A DNA stretch of 64,000 nucleotides from Candidatus Kapaibacterium sp. (GCA_025358765.1 JANYIG010000093.1:1-64000); one strand, 5' to 3'; counted from the first letter of the stretch, positions 26,234 to 35,286 are shown. A program made the numbers and translations. The notes: generated from the sequence alone by a model not told the origin.

Positions 26234-27847
26234 TTACCGCTCTAACGATTTTAGCAACGACGCACGATTTCTTTTATCTGTCGCACGAATAGTGCCTGTG
26301 ATGGGTTTATCGGAATCGCTACGGCGTATAACGAAAAGTTGCGTTGATTCTTGACGGTCATCGTTGAACCGATAATCCCCCAAACGCTCGTTAATAGTGA
26401 CGTTGTTGGCTTTTGTAGCATCGAGCATGACGCGATTTTCCTGCCCATTCGCCTGCCCAAAACAGCGCGTTCGTACCAATAAAATCTTGTTTTCCGGTAT
26501 AATTTCCACAATTTCAGGCGGCGGGAAATCTTCCACCGGAATTGTCACCGTCTCGCCCGCCGAGCGTTGATTGACAAACCGCTCAAATACTAATGCCTTC
26601 CCAACATCGGACTCTTTTGGCGACCATGTAAACGATTCACCTTGCAAACTCGTGGAATAACGCACTCTGCCGCCGTTCTGCGGAGCGTCGGAGATCACGG
26701 CTTTCACTTCTTGGTTTGTTAAAAGCGGCAGTTTAGGGTCGAATTTATACGACATTCCCGGATACATCTTTGCCGGAAACTCTGGAGGCTGTAGCTGCGA
26801 CACGCGAACGGTAAATTGGGCGAATTTTTCTTTGCCATCGGAAGCACGAACGACAGATACGCGGACAGTCATCACATCTTTGCTGGGTGCTATGCCTTGT
26901 ACGCGGAGCGATATGTCCTGAATATCTGTCACGACAGCACTTCCAGGTCTTCCATTGCCTACGGACTGTAATGGAATAACTTGCGGTGGACGCTTGGTCT
27001 CGGTACGAAGGTTAAAATTGCCATAAACCCCAATGACGGTTTCCCATTGCTGCGAGGGTAATACGTCAATAGTAGAGTTTCTCGGTGCAAGCTCGAAGTT
27101 TCCGGGTTCGACGGGACGCATGGTGGAAAACGTTGGATTTCCATTGTTTATTCCATTATTCACGCCGTTGAAGGTTAGGGGAGGATTTCCAACAGTTCCT
27201 ATCGTTGCGGTACTGGTTTGGAGCGTACTGTCATTGAAAGCAAGCTGTGAAGCACTATCAAAAATCACATTTACCGTAAAGCTCGTTCGCGCAGTGTCGA
27301 GCGTGTTGGTTTCGTTGATAAGGCGTTGGAGTTTGTCGCGTAGCACTGGGTCAGTAATGCCCGTAGGAATGAGCAGTCGTGCGGTTGCCACGACCTGAAC
27401 GTTGAACATCTTATTACGTCGTGTTCCCAAATCCGGTTTCCACGAAAAGAGTGCCGTTCCAAGCCGCGAATCTTCTTGTACGTTAAAACTCCCAACGGAG
27501 CCTTTTTTTGCAGAAACGGAAATAACGTTTCGGAGCGATAAATCCTCAATCTGAAATTCGTAGTGAATATCCGTCACGTCGCCATTTGAAAAAATGGTAT
27601 TCAGCGAATCAAGAGCGACGATCTGCGGCGAACCACCGATGGTAACAAGCTGACATGTGAGCGACGTTCGTTCTGGTTGAATAAAAAACCGAGATTTCAT
27701 CAACTCCCGTGCGAGTGACGGATCGGTAGTGGGTGCTTTTTCGCGTTTGTTGGGCAAAAGCAAGAGCAGAGCGGCAAGATAGAGGATAAAATACACCTCA
27801 ATTTGCCGACGGGGGCGACGAGTGGATGATTTGCTGGAACTCTTCAT
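26234..27847 (-). CDS. GldM/PorM-like T9SS motor protein, divergent
   Basis: 537 residues, close to the usual GldM/PorM length (about 515). One N-terminal membrane helix (about 16-33), preceded by the basic RRPRRQIEVYF: its position and the Arg before the helix resemble the GldM pattern PRQKMINLMYLV. The rest is a large beta-rich periplasmic part with several Ig-like segments. It overlaps the preceding membrane protein by 4 bases (ATGA), so the two are translationally coupled like gldL-gldM. A T9SS cargo is encoded at 3210. gldK and gldN are not adjacent. Assignment is by architecture and short motifs only. Confidence 0.5.
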   Translation of the reverse strand: MKSSSKSSTRRPRRQIEVYFILYLAALLLLLPNKREKAPTTDPSLARELMKSRFFIQPERTSLTCQLVTIGGSPQIVALDSLNTIFSNGDVTDIHYEFQIEDLSLRNVISVSAKKGSVGSFNVQEDSRLGTALFSWKPDLGTRRNKMFNVQVVATARLLIPTGITDPVLRDKLQRLINETNTLDTARTSFTVNVIFDSASQLAFNDSTLQTSTATIGTVGNPPLTFNGVNNGINNGNPTFSTMRPVEPGNFELAPRNSTIDVLPSQQWETVIGVYGNFNLRTETKRPPQVIPLQSVGNGRPGSAVVTDIQDISLRVQGIAPSKDVMTVRVSVVRASDGKEKFAQFTVRVSQLQPPEFPAKMYPGMSYKFDPKLPLLTNQEVKAVISDAPQNGGRVRYSTSLQGESFTWSPKESDVGKALVFERFVNQRSAGETVTIPVEDFPPPEIVEIIPENKILLVRTRCFGQANGQENRVMLDATKANNVTINERLGDYRFNDDRQESTQLFVIRRSDSDKPITGTIRATDKRNRASLLKSLER

Positions 27848-28647
27848 CGTTGGCGGTTGATGTCCATCCGATTTGCCAGAATACTCTCTACTTCAATGCG
27901 GACAGCACGTTCGATTTCCTCGCGGTGCAACGACGCAGCAGACGCAGTGAACGATTGTACTGACGCATTAAACTGTTGCAACGCACGATTGGTTTCGGTG
28001 ATGGTACTTACAAATGCTGGTTGCGGCGATACAGCAAGCGCTGTTAGCCCCGTTAATTCTTTGATAGAATTGATAAGTTCATCTTGGCGACCTATCAATC
28101 CTGTGAGCGCATCTGCGATGTTGTCTAATTTATCCGCCATTGCCGCATAATCACTACTTATTTCGCCCACTTCGCCAATCAACTCCTGAATCTCACTTGG
28201 TTTTTCGTCTTCCGGCGCTTGCTCCATCTCAATGTCATCTGCTGGCGAGAAGAACATTACCACAAACAGCAGCACCAGCAAAAATGCCTCAAAACCAACA
28301 CTGGCAATCGCTATACGGCTGTCCACCACATCGGTGAAACGGTATGCGGCAATAACGAGTAGCAGCATAGCCGCACCAAGATAAACCAACGAATTCATTA
28401 CCGGAAAGTAGAACCGATTGATGATTTCCCGCATCCAAAGCGACGTTCCAGCAAACACACCAAGCGCGTGGAGGACGGTTACTTGAAATTTGCTATAGCG
28501 GTAAATCTCGCGGTCAAAGGTACAAAGCCGCCAGCACGTGAGCAATGCCGTGAAACCGCTGACTTGTTTTTCGTAGCGGAGTTCGCGGAACACGTCGCGC
28601 AACAAAGCGCGTCCGCGAGCGGTGGAGAGGGTTTGAATATGCTCCAT
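27844..28647 (-). CDS. GldL/PorL-like membrane protein, divergent
   Basis: 267 residues. Two or three hydrophobic segments (about 55-70, 82-102 and 112-133) and a long cytoplasmic coiled-coil C-terminus. The last helix contains ASVGFEAFLLVLLF with Glu120 and then a proline and acidic stretch, resembling the GldL second helix (GLLTEAVIF...P), whose Glu carries protons in the motor. The coiled coil with repeated L/I heptads ending ALQQFNASVQSF also fits GldL. ATGA overlap with the GldM-like gene. It could alternatively be another energised inner-membrane pair of the ExbB/MotA type. Confidence 0.5.
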   Translation of the reverse strand: MEHIQTLSTARGRALLRDVFRELRYEKQVSGFTALLTCWRLCTFDREIYRYSKFQVTVLHALGVFAGTSLWMREIINRFYFPVMNSLVYLGAAMLLLVIAAYRFTDVVDSRIAIASVGFEAFLLVLLFVVMFFSPADDIEMEQAPEDEKPSEIQELIGEVGEISSDYAAMADKLDNIADALTGLIGRQDELINSIKELTGLTALAVSPQPAFVSTITETNRALQQFNASVQSFTASAASLHREEIERAVRIEVESILANRMDINRQR

Positions 28648-28671
28648 TACGTCCTAAATTACATCCTAAAT

Positions 28672-29631
28672 TTACGTCCTGAGTTTGGCTAATTGTTTGA
28701 ACAGCTCGCGTTCTTTGTCGGTGAGTAGCTTGGGAAGTTGCACAACCAGCCGTGCATAAAGGTCACCATGTTCGTCAGGTTTAACGTAATGAGGCATTCC
28801 TTGACCTTTCAGGCGCAACTTCGAGCCATTCTGTGATTCTGGAGCGACTTTAATTTTTACTTTGCCCGAAAGTGTCGTTAATTCAATATCTCCGCCCAAA
28901 ATAGCCGTGTAAAGCGGCACGGAAACATCCGTCGTTAAATTATGACCATCGCGTTGGAATTCTGGGTCAGATGCTATGGTCACTACAACATAAATATCCG
29001 GAACCGGAGCAATAGCTGTTGATGCTGGGTTTGGGATCTTGAGTTTTTTTTCATTCTCGATACCGGGCTTTATGCTCAACTTGATTTTTTTACCCTGCAC
29101 AGTAATTGTCTTGTGTGTACCAGCAAATGCCTCTTTGAGGGTAATTTCAACAGGGATATTTGCCTCACTCTCTTTTTTGCTGCTAAATACCGAACTAAAA
29201 AAGTCTGAAAATCCACCGCCAGAACTTTTACCGCTTCCACCAAAACGGTTTCCAAATTCGCTAAAAAAATCATCGTCAGCGGGATTGCCCGAACCATCAG
29301 ATGAACCGGAACGGGGGGTACTTGTACGAGTGCTGCCTGCACGAGCGTTTGATTGTGCGCGTTGCTGCCATGCTCCTGAAGGGTCGGTCGTTCCTTGGCG
29401 CTGCTGTTTGCGCCAGTCGGAACCAAGGCGATCATACTTTTTGCGTTTATCGGGGTCGCCAAGTACCTCATATGCTTCGGTGACATCCCTAAATTTTTGT
29501 TCAGCAACCTTGTCGTTTGGGCGTGCGTCCGGATGATACTGCCGAGCGAGCGAGCGATAGGCTTTTTTAATATCGTCCATAGTGGCGGTTTTGGTCACGC
29601 CAAGCGTTTTGTAATAATCTTTAAATTCCAT
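28672..29631 (-). CDS. cbpA: DnaJ-class co-chaperone without zinc finger (CbpA-type)
   Basis: 319 residues. A J domain at 1-68 (MEFKDYYKTLGVTKTATMDD, HPD in QYHPDARP), a Gly/Ser/Phe-rich linker (GRFGGSGKSSGGGFSDFF), then the two C-terminal substrate-binding beta domains (VEITLKEAFAGTHKTI, LSIKPGIENEKKL, LTTDVSVPLYTAILGG, SKLRLKGQGMP). There is no CxxCxGxG zinc region, so it is class II/CbpA rather than DnaJ. The start at 29631 gives the family N-terminus. It probably stimulates DnaK. It lies 24 bp upstream of the GldL-like gene. Confidence 0.9.
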   Translation of the reverse strand: MEFKDYYKTLGVTKTATMDDIKKAYRSLARQYHPDARPNDKVAEQKFRDVTEAYEVLGDPDKRKKYDRLGSDWRKQQRQGTTDPSGAWQQRAQSNARAGSTRTSTPRSGSSDGSGNPADDDFFSEFGNRFGGSGKSSGGGFSDFFSSVFSSKKESEANIPVEITLKEAFAGTHKTITVQGKKIKLSIKPGIENEKKLKIPNPASTAIAPVPDIYVVVTIASDPEFQRDGHNLTTDVSVPLYTAILGGDIELTTLSGKVKIKVAPESQNGSKLRLKGQGMPHYVKPDEHGDLYARLVVQLPKLLTDKERELFKQLAKLRT

Positions 29632-29759
29632 ATATGTGCATTCCAAGGGTGCTGTGTGAGCGATGTCGTCATTAGGTTCGTGCGATAGATAGTGAAACCG
29701 CAATTTACATAGCTTTTATGACAAACCGAAGAGCTATGGAAATTATTGGAACGAAGATG

Positions 29760-29790
29760 TTTGGTAGCGCCGTATTTTTTCGTAGTTTTA
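29760..29790 (+). promoter_or_regulatory. Candidate -33/-7 promoter for the MCE gene
   Basis: TTTG (29760-29763), exactly 19 bases, then TAGTTTTA (29783-29790), seven of eight matches to TAnnTTTG. The leader to the ATG at 29865 would be about 70 bases. Confidence 0.5.
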
Positions 29791-29864
29791 AAATCTTGTG
29801 CAAGGCTATAATGCCTTCAATATAGCTCGCAACGGGCTTTTTGTGTGACTGTGAATTTTTCACC

Positions 29865-30806
29865 ATGAATAAACAACGTTCGACGGAAATTAAAGTTGGT
29901 GTGGTAACGCTGGTATCATTGCTGCTGTTTGTGTTGGCGTTGGTGTTTGGGCGCGGCGTGAATCTACGCGGCAGCCAGCCGACAGTAAAAATGCTCTTTC
30001 CTAATTCTGGCGGTCTTGAATTGTCCTCGCCTGTGGCTGTCAATGGCGTGAAACGTGGTACGGTTACGGCAGTGGAGCCATACAACAATGCGGTACTCGT
30101 GACCGCGACGTTAGACAACATCAACGACCTCAAAAAAGATGCTACTGCGCGGCTACTAATGCTGGAAATTACTGGTGGTAAAAAAATAGAAATTGCTCCC
30201 GGAGCAAGTGCTGACGCGCTTGCAAGCGGCGATATGATTCAAGGAAAAACGGCGGCGGATGTGTCGGAATTGATTGCCCTCGTAGGCGATGTGGCAGATA
30301 ATGCAAAATCTATCATCAAAAAACTCGATACCGTGATGACCTCAGCCACAGAGCTGCTTGCGGACGGACAAGTAATATTGGATACAAAAAAAGCGATGCA
30401 CCATCTGAGTTCCGTTGCGGAGACCGCCGACAACTTGCTTGCCCGCAATCGCTCAAGCCTGCAAGCCACGTTTGACGACCTTCGTGTGCTTTCGTCCGAT
30501 TTGCGGAACATTGCCCATACAAATGGTCCTAAGGTGGATTCGCTTGTAAATCGTATTGACAAACTCGTCGTGAGTGCCAACAAATTCCTTGGGAATACGG
30601 AAAAAACCATGCGTGGAGCAGATACGCTTATTGCACAGATAAACGGGCTTGTGCGCGACGTTCGCACGAACGAAGGTGGTTTGGCATACAAACTCGTCTA
30701 TGATAAACAGTTCACCGCACGGCTTGATAGCTTGGTGCTTTCGCTGCGCCGCATTCTTGATATGGATGGTGTGAACGTGAACGTCCGTTTGGGAACGAGA
30801 CCGTAG
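29865..30806 (+). CDS. MCE/MlaD-domain lipid-binding protein
   Basis: 313 residues. A single N-terminal membrane anchor (about 12-30: VGVVTLVSLLLFVLALVFGR) is followed by one MCE domain (TVKMLFPNSGGLELSSPVAVNGVKRGTV to KKIEIAPG) and a long alpha-helical C-terminus with repeated LVNRIDKLV-type segments. This is the substrate-binding component of MlaFED-like phospholipid transport across the envelope. The likely permease partner is at 21523. ATG 29865 places the anchor at the N-terminus. Confidence 0.9.
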   Translation: MNKQRSTEIKVGVVTLVSLLLFVLALVFGRGVNLRGSQPTVKMLFPNSGGLELSSPVAVNGVKRGTVTAVEPYNNAVLVTATLDNINDLKKDATARLLMLEITGGKKIEIAPGASADALASGDMIQGKTAADVSELIALVGDVADNAKSIIKKLDTVMTSATELLADGQVILDTKKAMHHLSSVAETADNLLARNRSSLQATFDDLRVLSSDLRNIAHTNGPKVDSLVNRIDKLVVSANKFLGNTEKTMRGADTLIAQINGLVRDVRTNEGGLAYKLVYDKQFTARLDSLVLSLRRILDMDGVNVNVRLGTRP

Positions 30807-30847
30807 AATCATTGATTTCTTGAAACCTGAAATTTGAACCTTTGCCC

Positions 30848-31498
30848 ATGAAATGCGCCGCTATAACACCTGAAATCCATCACTATATATGCGAGATGTT
30901 TCCTGCCGAAGACGATTTTTTGCGGCAATTGAACGTTGACTCTGTGCAACACGGAATGCCCGCGATTAGCATTGCGCCGGAGCAGTTGGCATTTCTTCAA
31001 ATGCTCTTGCGTTCACTGTCTGCGAAATATGTGTTAGAAATCGGATCGTTGGCTGGCTATTCAGCAATAGGAATGGCGCGGGTTTTGCCGGAAGATGGCA
31101 AGGTTGTGGCGTTCGAGGTGAATCCCAAACATGCGGAATTTATTCACAAAAAAGCCGTTGCCGCGGGTGTTGACCACAAGATTCAGCTTCACGTGGGCGA
31201 TGCTAAACAGCTTTTGCAAGACTTCGTGCCAAATTTCGAGTTCGATTTTGTTTTCATTGATGCCGAAAAGACAGGCTACGTGCGCTATCTGGAGCTGTCA
31301 GCACCACTCGTCCGCAAAGGCGGGATCATCTGCGGCGACAATACGCTGGCGTGGGGTGAAATTGCTAACGGTGCAAGTGCGGATACCACTGTTCAAGCGC
31401 TTCAGGCGTTCAACCGCGCTATGAGTACGGACGACCGCCTACAATCCTGCTTGGTTCCGATTGCCGACGGAATGACACTTGGTACAAAATTTCGTTGA
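30848..31498 (+). CDS. SAM-dependent O-methyltransferase
   Basis: 216 residues, class I methyltransferase of the catechol/caffeoyl-CoA O-methyltransferase group. It shows VLEIGSLAGYSAIGMARVLP (SAM loop), VVAFEVNPKHAEF, FDFVFIDAEKTGYVRYLEL (metal-binding Asp and Lys) and LVRKGGIICGDNTLAWG. Cytoplasmic. The substrate is unknown. ATG 30848 is preferred over a TTG two codons earlier. Confidence 0.88.
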   Translation: MKCAAITPEIHHYICEMFPAEDDFLRQLNVDSVQHGMPAISIAPEQLAFLQMLLRSLSAKYVLEIGSLAGYSAIGMARVLPEDGKVVAFEVNPKHAEFIHKKAVAAGVDHKIQLHVGDAKQLLQDFVPNFEFDFVFIDAEKTGYVRYLELSAPLVRKGGIICGDNTLAWGEIANGASADTTVQALQAFNRAMSTDDRLQSCLVPIADGMTLGTKFR

Positions 31499-31511
31499 TA
31501 CTTCCTTCACT

Positions 31512-32522
31512 ATGAGCCGCTCCACAATCACCATCAAACTGTACACCGAGAAGCACCGCGCTTTGTGGGATACGTTCGTGGATACGGCGAATAACGGCAC
31601 AATGTTCCATAAACAAACATTTTTGGCATACCATCCCGCAGAACGATTTTTATTTCACCACCTGATGTTCTACGAAGGCGAAGAACTTGTGGCTGTGCTT
31701 CCGGGCGGTATCAAACAGAATTTCCACAACCGCGAAGTATTTTGGTCGCCCATAGGTGCAAGCTATGGCGGGCTTGTGACGGGCGACATCAGCTTTGAAC
31801 GTGCCTTGCGGCTTGTGGATGCGTTGATAGAGTATGGTCGTCGCGCTGGATGGAGCGATATCTATATGATCCCACCGCCTATTATCTACAATCGGGTAAT
31901 GACCCAGCATTTAGAATATGCGATGCTCTACCGACGGTTCGACTATGAACTGCACTATATCTCCCATGCGGTTGACCTCTCTATGGGCGCTGACTCCGAG
32001 GATGTTATTGAGCAATACGGAAAATCAGCGCGGAAAACCGTGCGAAAAATTTTGCGCGAAGGAAGGATTACGACTGCTGAACGGAGCGATGACGAAAGCT
32101 ACAGGGTATTCTACGAGATTTTGCTTGAGAATAAACGCAAACATAATGCTACCCCAACGCATTCGTTAGGGGAAATGATAAAATTGCGGGAATTGATGCC
32201 AGAGAATATCAAATTACTCTCTGTCTATCACGACGGCAAGCCGATAGCCGGTTCGTGGTTGTTCGTCTGCAATCGTGATGTGGTGCTATGTTTCTATAAT
32301 ATGTTGTTGTATGAATACCAGCATTTGAACCCAATTTATCTTGTGATGCACGAAACTGTACGTTGGGCACACGCAAATGGTTATCGCTGGGTGGACATTG
32401 GTGTTTCACAGGTTCCGGGCGACCCTGACCCAATGACACCTTCGATGAATTTAATTGAGTTCAAAGAACGTTTCCATGCGCGAGGCGTGATTCGGAGTAC
32501 CTATCATTACGCTTTTGTGTAA
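31512..32522 (+). CDS. FemAB-like acyltransferase (GNAT fold)
   Basis: 336 residues. Segments MFHKQTFLAYHP, LVAVLPGGIKQ, SPIGASYGGLV, the Lys/Arg-rich SARKTVRKILREG, then YEILLENKRKHNATPTHSLGEM, HDGKPIAGSWLFV and a C-terminal GYRWVDIGVSQ match the FemAB/peptidoglycan-bridge and Acetyltransf_6 family. Such enzymes add aminoacyl groups to lipid-linked or polysaccharide substrates; the exact acceptor is unknown. It starts 13 bp after the methyltransferase, so probably the same transcript. Confidence 0.75.
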   Translation: MSRSTITIKLYTEKHRALWDTFVDTANNGTMFHKQTFLAYHPAERFLFHHLMFYEGEELVAVLPGGIKQNFHNREVFWSPIGASYGGLVTGDISFERALRLVDALIEYGRRAGWSDIYMIPPPIIYNRVMTQHLEYAMLYRRFDYELHYISHAVDLSMGADSEDVIEQYGKSARKTVRKILREGRITTAERSDDESYRVFYEILLENKRKHNATPTHSLGEMIKLRELMPENIKLLSVYHDGKPIAGSWLFVCNRDVVLCFYNMLLYEYQHLNPIYLVMHETVRWAHANGYRWVDIGVSQVPGDPDPMTPSMNLIEFKERFHARGVIRSTYHYAFV

Positions 32523-32592
32523 TCCGAATTATCATCTTTGCACCAACCCCATAACAATTCATCTCTTTGCGTCGGCATTGATTGAATTTGCG

Positions 32593-32623
32593 TTTGCACT
32601 TTGTCACAAAATACCTATATTTG
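32593..32623 (+). promoter_or_regulatory. -33/-7 promoter of the S1-domain gene
   Basis: TTTG (32593-32596), exactly 19 bases, then TATATTTG (32616-32623): a full match to the Bacteroidota housekeeping promoter. Transcription should begin near 32629, giving a leader of about 85 bases. Confidence 0.7.
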
Positions 32624-32658
32624 CGGTCTGTCTTTTTTACCCCACATTATTTGGCGGA

Positions 32659-32721
32659 ATGACAGAAGCTAATTCTATCATTTTTTGTATGACTTTTTTG
32701 CTGCTGTCCCGATATGAGTGA
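32659..32721 (+). other. Possible leader ORF (20 codons) overlapping the S1-domain start
   Basis: An ATG at 32659 opens 20 codons (MTEANSIIFCMTFLLLSRYE) that stop at TGA 32719-32721, overlapping the S1 ATG by 8 bases in another frame. It lies wholly inside the predicted leader. The S1 start itself has no SD, so coupling through this ORF is conceivable. No comparative evidence is available. Confidence 0.3.
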
Positions 32722-34246
32722 CGAACTGAACCCACAAGAAGGTGCTGTTGCGACCGAAGAATCAACGACTGCGCCCGTAGCTACTGAAGCAATTGCTGAA
32801 ATAATTACCGAAGTAAATATTGATGCGCCTGTTGAAGTCGCTATTGAAACTCCGATGCCCGCACCCACTGATGCGGTTGCTGCTGAGGTAATTCCTTCGG
32901 AAGTCCCTGCTTCGGAAGTCCCTGCTTCGGAAGCAAATGTTTCAGAGGCAGAGCCTGCTCCAGCCCCTGCAAAACAGCCTGACTACGACATTGATGCAAT
33001 TTATGCAGAACTCGTAACGGCGAAAAATAATAAATCACCATTGGAGGTATTAGGCTTGCGCCGCGTACGCGGTGGTATTTTGGTCGGCTACAAAAATATG
33101 CCGCTCTTTTTACCAACGTCACATTTATCACTCAAATCAAACCCCAGTGAGAATGAGCTTCTGGGACTAATTCAGAAAAATTTTACGGTTCATGTTCACG
33201 AATTGAACGATGCGGACAAAACGAAAGTTATCGTTAGCCGTCGCCGTTCGTTGCGCGTAGAATCGTTGGATGAATTTAAGGTTGGTCAAATCGTTGAAGG
33301 CAAAGTTGTATCGCTCACCGATTTTGGTGCATTTATCAATTTGGGTAGTGTAGATGGCATGGTTCACGTGTCCGCAATGTCGCGTCGGCGTGTTACACAT
33401 CCTTCCGAAATTCTGCAAAAAGGCGATACAGTTCGTGCTGTTGTGAAAGAAATCAATCAAGGTAGTCAACGCCTCTCGTTGAGCATGAAAGACTTGGAAG
33501 CTGACCCGTGGACGGGTGCAGCCGCTGAGTTTCCGGCAGGTGGCAAACACACAGGCAAAGTTAAAAGTCTGACTGATTTTGGCGCATATATTGAGCTGAA
33601 ACCGGGCGTTGAGGGCTTAGTACACATCTCCGAGATGTCTTGGGCACGCCGCATCAAACATCCATCTGAATTGTTCCAAGCCGGTCAGGAAATTACGGTG
33701 CAGGTGTTAGAAATTTCTGAAGAAAAACACAAAGTAGCACTCGGCTACAAACAAACGCAGCCAAACCCTTGGGACGGCATTAACGAACGATTCCAAGTTG
33801 GTCAAGTCGTCACTGGAACGGTGAAAGAGGTCATCAATCGTGGTGTCGTCGTGAACATTGCAGATGATATTGATGCCTTTATGCCGCGCGGCAAGATGCA
33901 TCCTTCGGTTCGTAGCCAAAATGCTCCGTTTAATGTGGGCGATAAAATTGAAAACGTTCTTGTGATGGATGTTGTGGCAGAAAATCACTCGCTTATCTTG
34001 GGTATGGAAGGTTTCGACCAAGGTAGTGGTGACGATGCTCCGCGTGAACCACGTGGCGAACGCGGCGAGCGAGGCGGCAATCGCGGTGGTGGTCGTGACC
34101 GAGGCGATAGAGGTAATCGTGGTGGTCGTGACCGTGACCGAGGCGAACAAGTATCTATACCAGAAGCAAAGCAGGATGTTTCACTTGCGGACTTGCTCTC
34201 CGATGAAGAGAAACGTAAGTTGTTTGGTGATGATGCTTCATCATAA
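32714..34246 (+). CDS. rpsA: Ribosomal protein S1-like, four S1 domains and RG-rich tail
   Basis: 510 residues. An acidic, Ala/Pro-rich N-terminus (1-95) includes a 15-bp DNA repeat coding SEVPA units. A degenerate S1 domain follows (about 100-185), then three clear S1 domains: FKVGQIVEGKVVSLTDFGAFI, then the domain from KHTGKVKSLTDFGAYIEL, then FQVGQVVTGTVKEV. The C-terminus (447-477) is an RG/RGG-rich tract (RGERGERGGNRGGGRDRG and on), then a short acidic end. S1 recruits mRNA to the 30S subunit. The RG tail is an unusual extra RNA-binding element, and four domains are fewer than the six of E. coli. A terminator follows at 34313. Confidence 0.88.
   Translation: MSDELNPQEGAVATEESTTAPVATEAIAEIITEVNIDAPVEVAIETPMPAPTDAVAAEVIPSEVPASEVPASEANVSEAEPAPAPAKQPDYDIDAIYAELVTAKNNKSPLEVLGLRRVRGGILVGYKNMPLFLPTSHLSLKSNPSENELLGLIQKNFTVHVHELNDADKTKVIVSRRRSLRVESLDEFKVGQIVEGKVVSLTDFGAFINLGSVDGMVHVSAMSRRRVTHPSEILQKGDTVRAVVKEINQGSQRLSLSMKDLEADPWTGAAAEFPAGGKHTGKVKSLTDFGAYIELKPGVEGLVHISEMSWARRIKHPSELFQAGQEITVQVLEISEEKHKVALGYKQTQPNPWDGINERFQVGQVVTGTVKEVINRGVVVNIADDIDAFMPRGKMHPSVRSQNAPFNVGDKIENVLVMDVVAENHSLILGMEGFDQGSGDDAPREPRGERGERGGNRGGGRDRGDRGNRGGRDRDRGEQVSIPEAKQDVSLADLLSDEEKRKLFGDDASS
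32896..32933 (+). repeat. 15-bp tandem repeat inside the S1-domain gene, 2.5 copies
   Basis: TTCGGAAGTCCCTGC is repeated at 32896 and 32911, with a partial third copy to 32933. It encodes SEVPA units in the flexible N-terminus. Copy changes keep the frame. Confidence 0.8.
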
Positions 34247-34312
34247 GAATGTGAATACTGCGAAACAGAATATCTTCGCAGCGCCTTAACACTTTTTAAC
34301 ATAGAAGACACG

Positions 34313-34354
34313 AAAGCCGATAGGTTCCACGTCAGGATGCTATCGGCTTTTTTC
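34313..34354 (+). terminator. Intrinsic terminator of the S1-domain gene
   Basis: AAAGCCGATA (34313-34322) pairs perfectly with TATCGGCTTT (34341-34350), with an 18-base loop and a T-run after. Confidence 0.85.
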
Positions 34355-34434
34355 GTATATTGTTGTGCAATGCTTACCCAAAGCAGTTGCCATCCCATAA
34401 CTACACTCTTATTCAGCCTTTCCGACGATTGACG

Positions 34435-35286
34435 ATGCACATTTCCATCACCACACGCGGTTTTGTTCGTAAATTCGCTTGCATACTCTTGTATGCAGGA
34501 TTTTTAGTGACAGCCTTCAGCGTTTACGCCGTCGCCCAATCATCTTCCAAGAAGAATACGCGTTCGCAGCCCATAGATTCCAGCAAAACCAGCATTCTGC
34601 AGCGTAAAGACATCCCAACCAGCTACGTAAATTCCAGCGATTCCACAAGGAGCGAGGCAGATACAACCAAACCTGTTGGGACAACGACACCCGGCGAGTA
34701 CCCGTTCACGCCTGAACAAGACAAAGCGTTTTACGAAGCAATGCAAGTGAAAATTCCAGCATCAATGAGGTTCCAAGCGGATGCACAGCGTTTTTCGCAA
34801 GCGTGGATGGCGCTTCAAGAGCTTCGCCGAAAAGACCCGATGGCAACAGCATTCTCAAACATGAGCGTTCCGGCTTCCATGTACATTCCCACCGCCCGCG
34901 AACAGACGGCATACGATTACGGTATTGCCCAGTCATTCACAATTCCGGGCATTTACGAGCCATTCAAAGGCGGAGGTGTAGGAAAAGGCAATGGCTTACA
35001 CATCCCGCTATCACTGATTGGTCAGCTTTTAGGGCTGGTGGAAGATGTTTCGCCAACATTTTCGTATAGTGTCGAACAGCCGTCTGCGGAAGTGGAAGTG
35101 ATAGTTTATTCTGTGCAAGCGCGTTCTGTAGCCCATATTGTAAAAACCCGCCAAAATGAGGGCAGCTACACAATGACATGGAATTTGAAAAATGACGCAG
35201 GCTTGCCTGTGCCGCGCGGCGACTATATCGCTGAAACTCGTATTAGCAACACGAGAATTTTCCGCAAGCGCATTCGAGTGGAGTAA
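34435..35286 (+). CDS. Exported protein with FlgD-Ig-like C-terminus
   Basis: 283 residues. Signal peptide 1-34 (LLYAGFLVTAFSVYAVAQ), then a Ser/Thr-rich region, a helical middle part, and a C-terminal beta segment: SAEVEVIVYSVQARSV, EGSYTMTWNLKNDAGLPVPRGDYIAETRIS. The last block follows the G-x-Y-x-x-x-W-x-x-x-x-x-x-G-x-x-V-x-x-G-x-Y pattern of FlgD-like/T9SS-associated Ig domains. It lacks the PNP-type sorting start, so secretion through T9SS is uncertain. Function unknown. Confidence 0.65.
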   Translation: MHISITTRGFVRKFACILLYAGFLVTAFSVYAVAQSSSKKNTRSQPIDSSKTSILQRKDIPTSYVNSSDSTRSEADTTKPVGTTTPGEYPFTPEQDKAFYEAMQVKIPASMRFQADAQRFSQAWMALQELRRKDPMATAFSNMSVPASMYIPTAREQTAYDYGIAQSFTIPGIYEPFKGGGVGKGNGLHIPLSLIGQLLGLVEDVSPTFSYSVEQPSAEVEVIVYSVQARSVAHIVKTRQNEGSYTMTWNLKNDAGLPVPRGDYIAETRISNTRIFRKRIRVE

